From Bacteroidales bacterium UBA6408 (GTDB lineage: Bacteria; Bacteroidota; Bacteroidia; Bacteroidales; UBA932): 6,691 nt of DNA. Below the pieces are notes generated by a model that saw only the letters and a list, made by a program, of their open reading frames with translations, was not told where the DNA came from and searched no databases. Where the stretch lies: contig DJPQ01000058.1 in assembly GCA_002439805.1 (NCBI GenBank), positions 4,857-11,547 on the forward strand. The letters are read 5' to 3'. Positions 1 to 5,975 of the stretch are shown one piece after another; within the stretch, counting starts at the first letter, position 1; each line of letters starts with the position of its first letter. Both the position numbers and the translations under genes were made by a program.

Positions 1-122
1 CCGACAGCCTCCGCGAAGGACGCTGAAATCTCCTCGCGGCTGCCGTCGGAACTCACTGGAATCTCCCGCCCGTCGGAGCACTTTATGAAAGTGCCCCCGA
101 CGTCGAGAAGAAGGGTTTTCAT
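1..122 (-). CDS. ROK-family sugar kinase, N-terminal fragment (cut by window edge)
   Basis: The reading frame starts with ATG at 122-120 and runs off the left edge, so only 40 residues are visible. It opens MKTLLLDVGGTFIK, which is the phosphate-1 (ATP-binding) loop DxGGT of the ASKHA superfamily. The spacing from the start and the following short charged strand fit the ROK family (glucokinase, fructokinase and related kinases), which phosphorylate free sugars with ATP in the cytoplasm. The start lies 10 bases after the stop of the isomerase-like gene, so it is very probably the fourth gene of the same operon. No Shine-Dalgarno sequence is seen before the ATG. The sugar-binding and zinc-binding motifs that would confirm ROK lie outside the window. 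A BadF/BadG-type ATPase is the main alternative. Confidence 0.72.
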   Translation of the reverse strand, partial: MKTLLLDVGGTFIKCSDGREIPVSSDGSREEISASFAEAV

Positions 123-132
123 AGGCTTCGCG

Positions 133-2007
133 TTAAAGGATGACATCCTGATAGCCGTCCCGGAGCATGGTCTTGTGCACCATCACCGGCTCCTTGCCGA
201 GATTCTCCACGACATATTCACCCATGTCGGCCGGCACGCAGACGATGTCGAGATAGTCCATGTCGTAGAACCTTTCCGGATGCCGCTTGCTGCGCACGCG
301 CACATGGTCGCCATCTACGAGCGCGAGCACATGGAAGCGTTCCCCGTGCGTGTCCTGAGGGCATTCTGTCTCAAATTCGAGGCGGCGGAGACTGAAGTAG
401 AGTTGTTCGTTCTCTCCGAGAATCATCTCCCTCCATCCCTCTCCGGAGACCGTCACGCGGGGCTTCTGGACTATGTAGTCCGGGCTTTCCGGGTCGTGAA
501 TCACGGATGCGCGGCGGTGCTGCGCGACGTTCTCCTCGCCGAGGCGGGTGTGGATAGGGCGCTGCTTGCCGTCGAAGTCGAGGCGGAGATAGTCGTACAT
601 CTTGTAGGTGTAGGAGCCGATGGTGAGCGATCCGATTTCCAGAATCACCTGATTGCGGCCGCTGGAGTGTATGGTTCCCGCCGGCAGCATCACCTGAAGA
701 CCCGGTTTGGACTCCTCGTAGTTCACATATTTCATGTAGTCACACGGTCTGTGCTCAGTGTCAGCGGCCTCGATGTCCCTGAAGAACTGCGGGATGTCCG
801 CGTCGTCGCGGAAGCCGATGAAGGTCTTCGCGTCGTGACCGGTTACGCAGACATAGTAGCTTTCGTCCTGACGGCCGAACTCCCCGTAGTGCTCGCGGTT
901 GTAGGCCGAGCCGGAGTGGCACTGGATGGACATGTTGCCGGTGGAGTGGTAGCTGTCGTCGTAGTTGAAGCGGATAGGGAAGTAGCCGTGGAATTTCTCC
1001 ACCGCGTCCCTGCTCATGAGGTTCTCGCCCTCGCGGCATACGAACGAGCAGAAGTTGATGTCGAGTTTTTCAGAGCCGGCCTCCACCACGACGCTGACCT
1101 CCATCGGGATGAAATCGAACACCCAGGCGGCGTTGCGCATCTTCTCCGGCAGGTTGCGGTGATTTTTCATGTAGGAGCCGCCCCATACGCCCTCAAGGTA
1201 GCATGGCTTGGCGCGGAACGGGTATTTCACGAGCTGGGCGCAGATGTCCGCGAAGGCCTCGTAGGGGAGCATCTGGATGTTCTGCGGGTCGTCGCTGAGG
1301 AACCAGAAGTCCGGGATGCTGTTCCTGAGAAGCTCACGCCGGCTGCACACGGCCATCTCGAAGTCGCAGTAGTAGCAGCGGCGGATGACGCGGTTAATCA
1401 TGTCCGGGCGCTTCTTTCCGATGTTGGCATATTCTCCCCGGCGAATCCTGAGTATGGAGGTCTTGGGAGTCACGTCGAAGAAGCATTTAGTGTCATAGAG
1501 GGTCCTGAAACGCGGAATCAGCACGCCGTAGCCGAAAACTGCGACGACCTTCCCCGATCCTTTTCCGAGCTCCGTCACCTTCTTCTCGAACGCCTGTGTC
1601 CTCTCCTCGTCGAGCATCCCCTCATAGCCGCCCTTGTATATCTTCCCGTAGAGCAGGGTCGGGTCAATCTTCTTGTCCCAGATGAGCAGCGGGTCTATCA
1701 TCCCGTCGATTTCCTTCCCGCTCTTGAAGCATTCCGCATTGGCGTCGACCGACTCGAATCCGATTCCCGCCGCGGCGCATTCACGGGCGAGCAGGTTGAG
1801 GAAAACCGTCCAATCGACCGTGGTGTATCCGTCGAACGCGACCACCTGGTTCTTCCCGTGTGCCTTTTCGATGATTCCCGCCGCAAACTTCTTCGCGACG
1901 TTCGGCGTCCCGCCGCTCACGACTGATGAAACTGTCTTTTCTGAAAGTTCCGGACGGTTCACCGGCTTGGGGTCGTCGAACGGAAACGGATTGTACATGA
2001 AACTCAT
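133..2007 (-). CDS. class I mannose-6-phosphate isomerase-like protein with extra N-terminal kinase-fold domain
   Basis: This is a 624-residue cytoplasmic protein. Residues from about 260 to the end are a type I phosphomannose isomerase (cupin) unit, which in the family interconverts mannose-6-P and fructose-6-P with a bound zinc. Seen in the sequence: the family's opening WGG at 275-277; the metal ligands as Q362-x-H364 (SIQCHS), E382 (QDESYYV) and H447 (LPAGTIHSSG); the YDYLR segment at 471-475; and a second cupin near 557-615. The usual Pro after QxH is a Ser here. Residues about 50-240 are an added domain that resembles the uridine-kinase/phosphoribulokinase fold, but its P-loop position reads FDGYTTVDWT with no GK[ST], so it probably does not hydrolyse ATP by the usual route. 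Ordinary PMIs are about 300-400 residues, so the extension is substantial. A second possible start is Met4 at 1998-1996. It lies between the isomerase and ROK kinase genes; the true phospho-sugar is unproven. Confidence 0.85.
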   Translation of the reverse strand: MSFMYNPFPFDDPKPVNRPELSEKTVSSVVSGGTPNVAKKFAAGIIEKAHGKNQVVAFDGYTTVDWTVFLNLLARECAAAGIGFESVDANAECFKSGKEIDGMIDPLLIWDKKIDPTLLYGKIYKGGYEGMLDEERTQAFEKKVTELGKGSGKVVAVFGYGVLIPRFRTLYDTKCFFDVTPKTSILRIRRGEYANIGKKRPDMINRVIRRCYYCDFEMAVCSRRELLRNSIPDFWFLSDDPQNIQMLPYEAFADICAQLVKYPFRAKPCYLEGVWGGSYMKNHRNLPEKMRNAAWVFDFIPMEVSVVVEAGSEKLDINFCSFVCREGENLMSRDAVEKFHGYFPIRFNYDDSYHSTGNMSIQCHSGSAYNREHYGEFGRQDESYYVCVTGHDAKTFIGFRDDADIPQFFRDIEAADTEHRPCDYMKYVNYEESKPGLQVMLPAGTIHSSGRNQVILEIGSLTIGSYTYKMYDYLRLDFDGKQRPIHTRLGEENVAQHRRASVIHDPESPDYIVQKPRVTVSGEGWREMILGENEQLYFSLRRLEFETECPQDTHGERFHVLALVDGDHVRVRSKRHPERFYDMDYLDIVCVPADMGEYVVENLGKEPVMVHKTMLRDGYQDVIL

Positions 2008-2010
2008 ATA

Positions 2011-2015
2011 TTCCT
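2011..2015 (-). promoter_or_regulatory. possible Shine-Dalgarno AGGAA before the PMI-like gene
   Basis: On the minus strand AGGAA lies 3 bases before the ATG at 2007 and 12 bases before the in-frame ATG at 1998. Neither spacing is ideal, so it does not settle the start. It is the only gene start in the window with a recognisable purine-rich box close by. Bacteroidota often initiate without one, so it may be chance. Confidence 0.3.
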
Positions 2016-2041
2016 GTATTTTAATGTGTTAAATCTTGCTT

Positions 2042-2120
2042 TGAATGATATGTGTCAGGATGATATATATGCTTGAATGATATATATGCCTGAATGATAT
2101 ATATGCCTGAATGATTATGT
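2042..2120. repeat. 17-bp AT-rich tandem repeat, about five copies
   Basis: The plus-strand unit is TGAATGATATATATGCC. Copies at 2074-2090 and 2091-2107 are identical. The copy at 2057-2073 differs at three positions. The flanking copies at 2042-2056 and 2108-2120 are degenerate or truncated. The array fills most of the 143-bp gap between the isomerase gene and the PMI-like gene, inside the likely operon. Each unit contains a self-complementary ATATATAT. No TAnnTTTG promoter element was found in the gap. The array could bind a regulator, shape the leader RNA or be slippage-generated sequence without function. The rest of the gap (2008-2041 and 2121-2150) holds only AT-rich leader and a weak 4-bp TGTC/GACA stem. 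Confidence 0.9.
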
Positions 2121-2150
2121 CTTTATGGACACGGAATTTCGGGCGTATGC

Positions 2151-3590
2151 CTATCGTATGTCGTGGAACTCGAATCCCATGATTTCGGCGAAATCCCCGA
2201 GTTCCCTGCGCCAGTCGCCGTCGGTAATCGCGTAGTGCTGGGTGACTCCGACTTTCAGCAGCCGCTCAAAGAGTTCCTTGACAGGGACCTGCGGCCGGAA
2301 GATGCTGTGGGAGTAGGTCGCCAGTATGTGCTCTCCCGGGAGCGACTCGGCCATGAAGCAGACCATCTTGTAGCGCCCGTCTTCCTCGAAAATTCCCGTC
2401 ACGGTCTTCATTCCGGGGCTGAAGCGGTACCATCCGAACGGCGCTCCGGCATACTTGTAGCTCGTCTTTGCAAACCGCACGTCCCTTGCAATCAGCACAT
2501 TGTCCTGCCATTTAGGGTCTGTGTGGTCATTAGGCCCGGCGTGACCTCCCGCGAATGTGCCGAAGTCGTCCTCGATGTGGAACGGCTCGATGAAGTTCAC
2601 GTGCCCTCCTGAAATCAGCTTTAGGACATATGTCGCGAGCCCGGCGCCGGTGTCCGCCTCCGGCACGAGCACGGAGAGGCTTTCGTTGAACCAGTCGTGG
2701 TAGAAGCCCGCCCTGCACCCGCTGACCTTGAAGGTCGATGGGTCTATGTCGTTATAGACCAAGATGTCGATGTCCCTCTCCTGCGCCATCTTCTTCAGCG
2801 CGAGCGAGGCCCTGACGCAGCCGATGAACTTGTCCCTCTCCACGTCGTCCGTCATGCGGTAGCGCGCGGTGAGGCTGTCGGCATATTCATTCACCTCCGC
2901 ATCGGTCAGAGAATCAAGCGTTTCCTTGTAGTCCGACGACGGAAGATAGTGGATTTCCGGTCCTATTTTCGTGAACAGGTCGTAGTTGTCGATGTAGGTG
3001 GACCACATCGCCTCGTTCATATTCGCCATGAGCCCGACGTTCGATTGGCGGAGCACAGTCCTCGCGTAGGCGGCGCGGGAGAACGATCGTATCTCGTCGG
3101 TAATCTCCTCCCTCGTTCCCATGACGACCTTCACGCCCTTTCTCGGCACGCGGCGGATTGAACCCGAGGCTTCGAGGGAGCCCACGAGCGTGCCGCTGCA
3201 GAGATATTCAATGAAATCGTCTTCGTCCAGCGTCGTCTCGAACGCCATCCGCTTCTTCGCCACGTTCGTGAACAGAATCGGAATGTCGGGGCAGTCGCGC
3301 AGGAATCGTATCCACGCGAAGTCCTCGCTCCAAGAGAGAAATTCCGCGATTATGAAATCGACCTTGGCGTTGTAGAACGTGTCCATCGCCTTTTCCGCGT
3401 CCTCCCTTTCATAGACTATCCCCGGAAACGTGACGTCGAGGAAGTCGATGGACGAGAGAATCTGCTCGGCGACGACTGCCTTCTTCTGCCCGTATGAGCC
3501 CTTTTTCGGGCCGGAAAGGTTCTTGAACCTCGGGGAGGCGACGAGCAGCAGGCCTGCCCGTGGCTTCCTTATCTTTTCAGAAGTGTTCAT
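2151..3590 (-). CDS. L-fucose/L-arabinose isomerase family protein (COG2407-like)
   Basis: This 479-residue protein has the layout of the AraA/FucI fold, whose members interconvert aldoses and ketoses in the cytoplasm using Mn2+. The N-terminal third is Rossmann-like (GLLLVASPRFKN at 13-24, then VDFIIAEF at 77-84). The central part carries the family's E-x-D-x-G-A-G segment (EADTGAGL, 311-318) followed by ISGGH at 326-330. By alignment with known AraA metal sites (E306, E333, H350, H450 in the E. coli enzyme), the proposed ligands are E311, E335, H350 in AGGHAG and H452 in TQHYAITDGD. All four are present, so the enzyme is probably active. Length is close to AraA (about 500) and shorter than FucI (about 590). 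It is not close enough to either to name the sugar. It starts 42 bases after the MFS gene with an AT-rich leader and no Shine-Dalgarno, and is probably cotranscribed with it. Confidence 0.82.
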   Translation of the reverse strand: MNTSEKIRKPRAGLLLVASPRFKNLSGPKKGSYGQKKAVVAEQILSSIDFLDVTFPGIVYEREDAEKAMDTFYNAKVDFIIAEFLSWSEDFAWIRFLRDCPDIPILFTNVAKKRMAFETTLDEDDFIEYLCSGTLVGSLEASGSIRRVPRKGVKVVMGTREEITDEIRSFSRAAYARTVLRQSNVGLMANMNEAMWSTYIDNYDLFTKIGPEIHYLPSSDYKETLDSLTDAEVNEYADSLTARYRMTDDVERDKFIGCVRASLALKKMAQERDIDILVYNDIDPSTFKVSGCRAGFYHDWFNESLSVLVPEADTGAGLATYVLKLISGGHVNFIEPFHIEDDFGTFAGGHAGPNDHTDPKWQDNVLIARDVRFAKTSYKYAGAPFGWYRFSPGMKTVTGIFEEDGRYKMVCFMAESLPGEHILATYSHSIFRPQVPVKELFERLLKVGVTQHYAITDGDWRRELGDFAEIMGFEFHDIR

Positions 3591-3632
3591 TTTATCGTAT
3601 TTATTGTAAGCGTTTTTTTGATAGGGCGACCG

Positions 3633-4940
3633 TCATGCCCTTTCCCTGTTCCTGTCGTAGTCTTTCCGGTAGCGGGTGAATGCCACGACTGTCATCACGA
3701 GCCCGCACACGAGCCAGATTGCCGCGAGAACCGGGAAGGTCGCCTGAAGGCTGCCGAGACTGTCCTTCATCGCGCCGAGAACGACCGGGGCGAGCGCCCC
3801 GACGGCAAACCCGGTGGTAATCATCGCGCTTGAGCATGAGGCGTGCAGGCGCGGCGGCGTCACGTCATAGAGCACCGAGTAGGTGTTGGCGTCGAACATG
3901 GCGCGGAAAAACCCCCACGCGGCGAAGCAGAGGTAGAGCACCCACAGCGTGCCGGCATGGCCTATGACGAACAGAGGCACTGCCCCGAGGAGAAGCCCCG
4001 CGGCCTGAAGCAGCATCCTGTGCTTGGGCGACTTCGCGGCCAGACGGTCGGAAAGCGTTCCGGAGAGCAGAACCCCGACGAACGCCGCGACATATGTCCA
4101 GAACATTGAGTTGAATCCCGCAGACGCCTGGCTGAGCCCGCATTCGTCCTGAAGATATGCCGGCATCCATGTCATGTAGCCGGTAATCACGAAGATAAGC
4201 CCGGAGAATCCGAACGTGAGGCAGGCCGCCGTAGGGGTAGTGAACACGGTCCGGAAACCGTCCAGTATGCCCGGCTTGTTCCCCTCCCTTGCCTTTTTCT
4301 CCTCTTCGCTAAGCGGCTTGTCCTTGAGCCTGAACGCCATGAGCAGTCCCCACACGATGCCTGCCGCGCCGAAGAAGATGAAGGAATACTTCCAGCCCTC
4401 TCCCGGGTGCAGCGCGTCGAACCTGTCGGCAATCAGCCCGGCGAGCCATCCCGCCAGAATCACTCCTATGTAATATGCCGTCTGATGAATCGACATCGCC
4501 CTTGCGCGGGTGTCGGTGTGGTACTGCCCGAGCAGCGAGTAGTTCGCCGGGCCGAAGAACGCCTCGCCTCCGCCTGTCGCCACGCTGCGCATGAGCACGA
4601 GCATGAAGACGCTGTTTGCCACTCCTGTGAACATCGTGGCCGCGCTCCAGAAGAGAATGGAGACGGTCACCACCCACTTGCGGCTGAACCGGTCTCCCGC
4701 CCAGCCCCCGAGCGGCACCATGAAGGCGTAGAACAGGTTGAACAGCGTGGCTATGAGTCCGACGGAAGTGTCGGTGAGGCTGAGTGCCTCGCGTATTGAA
4801 GGGAGCACGGTGTTGAACACCTGTCGGTCTCCCTGATTGAGCAGATAGGCCATCCACAACAGGAGCAGAACCTCCCATTTGACCCATCCGGACTCTTTTC
4901 TTGCAGTGTTTTCCTTCATCTGATGTGGTGTGGTTTTCAT
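3633..4940 (-). CDS. MFS transporter, probable sugar or sugar-acid permease
   Basis: This is an inner-membrane secondary transporter of the major facilitator superfamily, 435 residues from the chosen start. Twelve hydrophobic segments can be traced, roughly at 22-36, 59-81, 89-107, 109-125, 150-172, 184-204, 237-262, 275-296, 307-327, 330-350, 370-392 and 400-422. The conserved motif A between segments 2 and 3 is intact (GGWAGDRFSRK, 78-88), and a second copy, GTLSDRL, lies at 294-300. A charged central loop (about 205-230) separates the two six-helix halves. The NQGDRQVFNTVLP stretch in helix 1 resembles anion:cation-symporter-type carriers. A longer frame could begin at a TTG at 4997, but that codon lies inside the -7 promoter element, so the ATG at 4940 or the ATG at 4919 is preferred. 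It is the first gene of the probable sugar operon, which suggests that it imports that operon's substrate. Confidence 0.85.
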   Translation of the reverse strand: MKTTPHQMKENTARKESGWVKWEVLLLLWMAYLLNQGDRQVFNTVLPSIREALSLTDTSVGLIATLFNLFYAFMVPLGGWAGDRFSRKWVVTVSILFWSAATMFTGVANSVFMLVLMRSVATGGGEAFFGPANYSLLGQYHTDTRARAMSIHQTAYYIGVILAGWLAGLIADRFDALHPGEGWKYSFIFFGAAGIVWGLLMAFRLKDKPLSEEEKKAREGNKPGILDGFRTVFTTPTAACLTFGFSGLIFVITGYMTWMPAYLQDECGLSQASAGFNSMFWTYVAAFVGVLLSGTLSDRLAAKSPKHRMLLQAAGLLLGAVPLFVIGHAGTLWVLYLCFAAWGFFRAMFDANTYSVLYDVTPPRLHASCSSAMITTGFAVGALAPVVLGAMKDSLGSLQATFPVLAAIWLVCGLVMTVVAFTRYRKDYDRNRERA

Positions 4941-4994
4941 CCCGTCGTGCCGTGTCGCCCTCGTGCTTCTCCGGCCGCGTCCGGTTAAGTTCTG

Positions 4995-5002
4995 CAAAAT
5001 TA
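4995..5002 (-). promoter_or_regulatory. Bacteroidota-type -7 promoter element TAATTTTG
   Basis: On the minus strand TAATTTTG matches the Bacteroidota -7 consensus TAnnTTTG exactly. A TTG-type -33 element at the usual spacing is poor (GTGTGG); a TTTTG lies closer, 11 bases upstream. Transcription would start near 4988, giving a leader of about 48-69 bases before the MFS gene. It sits just downstream of the hairpin that closes the preceding block, as expected for the head of a separate operon. Confidence 0.6.
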
Positions 5003-5017
5003 CAAAACTTTTTCAAA

Positions 5018-5037
5018 ATACCACACTATACTACACC
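5018..5037. repeat. imperfect 10-bp direct repeat upstream of the promoter
   Basis: ATACCACACT at 5018-5027 is followed immediately by ATACTACACC at 5028-5037, with 8 of 10 bases matching. The pair is centred about 40 bases upstream of the inferred transcription start of the MFS operon, where an activator could bind. This role is inference. Confidence 0.35.
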
Positions 5038-5052
5038 TAATTTTCGTTAGGT
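5035..5052. repeat. small perfect inverted repeat, possible operator or short hairpin
   Basis: ACCTAA at 5035-5040 and TTAGGT at 5047-5052 are perfect reverse complements around a 6-base spacer. On the plus strand the second arm runs into a short T run (5052-5055). It could be a dimeric regulator site upstream of the MFS operon promoter or part of a compound termination region with the larger hairpin beside it. Confidence 0.35.
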
Positions 5053-5101
5053 TTTAAGAGAGGGGCGCCCGGCATTATCCCCGGGCACCCCTCTCTTAAA
5101 A
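5052..5101 (-). terminator. strong hairpin downstream of the aldo/keto reductase gene
   Basis: Arms 5052-5072 and 5081-5101 form a 21-pair stem around an 8-base loop. The only mismatch (C5066 with A5087) becomes a G-U pair when the minus strand is transcribed, which favours action on the minus-strand transcript. It starts 14 bases after the stop codon of the reductase gene. The stem is GC-rich at the loop end and AT-only at the base. No U-tract follows on either strand, so this is not a textbook intrinsic terminator; it may instead protect the 3' end of the message. Confidence 0.65.
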
Positions 5102-5115
5102 AATTAAACAGCTTC

Positions 5116-5970
5116 TCAGTGCACCTCGCCGAGAATCTTGGCGACGCGGGCGGGATCCTGCACGGCGCCGGTCAGCGGAGTATTCCTGTCGAAGGCGCGG
5201 AGGCACTCCATCTCGCCGTCGGTCAGGGAGAAGTCGAAGATGTCGATGTTTTCGGCAATCCTCTCCCTGTGCACGGACTTGGGGATGAGAATCACGCCTT
5301 CCTGATGGAGAAAGCGGAGCGTGACCTGCCGAGGTGACTTCCCGTATTTCGCTGCTGTCTCCGTCAACCTGCCGTCCTCATAGAGCTGCGGCATCTTGTC
5401 GCGGACGAACGGGCCGTATCCCATGTGCGCGATTCCGTAGCGGCGCATCCATTCCCGGCATTCCCGCTGCTGGCTTATGAGGTTCGTCTCTATCTGGTTC
5501 ACCGCCGGGACAATCCTGTTGAACTTCACGAGATCGACAATCTGCGCCGCGCTGAAGTTCGACACTCCGATTGCCCTCGCCAGCTTTTCCTCCTCATAGA
5601 GCGTCTCCAGTTCCCTCCAGGCCTTGTAGTAGTTCCCGAACGGCCAGTGCAGCAGCACGAGGTCCGCCTGCTCAAGTCCCAGCCTTTCAAGCGAACGCAT
5701 AAGTGCGCTTCTCACGTCCTCGTAGTCGTCGAACCAGACTTTCGTCACCACGAAGATGTCCTCTCGCCGAAAGCCCTCCCTGAATAGGCTGTCAAGTGCC
5801 CTGCCGATGATTTCCTCATTGCAGTATATCCTGGCAGTGTCAATCATTCTGTAGCCGCACTCTACCGCCGCTCTTACAGCCTCGGTGCATTCTCTCTCGT
5901 CCGTCGAATGAAACGTTCCGAGTCCAAAATCCGGCATCATCACGCCGTTGTTCAGTCTAATCATATTCAT
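5116..5970 (-). CDS. aldo/keto reductase, NADPH-dependent type
   Basis: This is a complete 284-residue cytoplasmic oxidoreductase of the AKR superfamily, a TIM-barrel enzyme that reduces aldehydes and ketones with NAD(P)H. The catalytic tetrad is intact as D44 and Y49 (IDTARIYCNEE), K77 (VVTKVW) and H108 (LLHWPF). Further family marks are GVSNFS at 135-140, the NQIE segment at 158-161, and the cofactor-phosphate motif IPKS at 229-232 with R235 and N241 after it. Length is normal for the bacterial 2,5-diketo-gluconate-reductase-like group. The start at 5970 is the first ATG after the upstream stop, with a second ATG two codons on. Only 5 bases separate it from the preceding gene, and no separate promoter is visible in that gap. 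A hairpin follows. The natural substrate cannot be inferred from the sequence. Confidence 0.92.
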   Translation of the reverse strand: MNMIRLNNGVMMPDFGLGTFHSTDERECTEAVRAAVECGYRMIDTARIYCNEEIIGRALDSLFREGFRREDIFVVTKVWFDDYEDVRSALMRSLERLGLEQADLVLLHWPFGNYYKAWRELETLYEEEKLARAIGVSNFSAAQIVDLVKFNRIVPAVNQIETNLISQQRECREWMRRYGIAHMGYGPFVRDKMPQLYEDGRLTETAAKYGKSPRQVTLRFLHQEGVILIPKSVHRERIAENIDIFDFSLTDGEMECLRAFDRNTPLTGAVQDPARVAKILGEVH

Positions 5971-5975
5971 GATGT

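Noticed and set aside
85..1926. A 613-codon open frame on the plus strand opposite the PMI-like gene
   Set aside because: It is in exact codon register with the minus-strand gene, whose avoidance of TTA, CTA and TCA codons removes antisense stops. Its translation is rich in Val, Ala, Glu, Arg and His with no recognisable domain, while the minus-strand protein has clear family motifs.
2042..2120. CRISPR array or plasmid-type iterons
   Set aside because: The units are head-to-tail with no spacers, which excludes CRISPR. No replication initiator gene or origin features lie nearby, so iterons are not supported.
2108..2150. Possible terminator after the AraA/FucI-family gene (TGTC/GACA stem)
   Set aside because: The stem has only 4 pairs and no U-tract, so it is too weak to call.
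2163..3161. Plus-strand open frames opposite the AraA/FucI-family gene
   Set aside because: These are antisense shadows in codon register with the real gene, with low-complexity composition and no family motif.
4309..5016. A 235-codon minus-strand frame overlapping the MFS gene
   Set aside because: It is an Arg/His/Gly-rich alternative frame without hydrophobic helices; the overlapping frame has twelve membrane segments and motif A.
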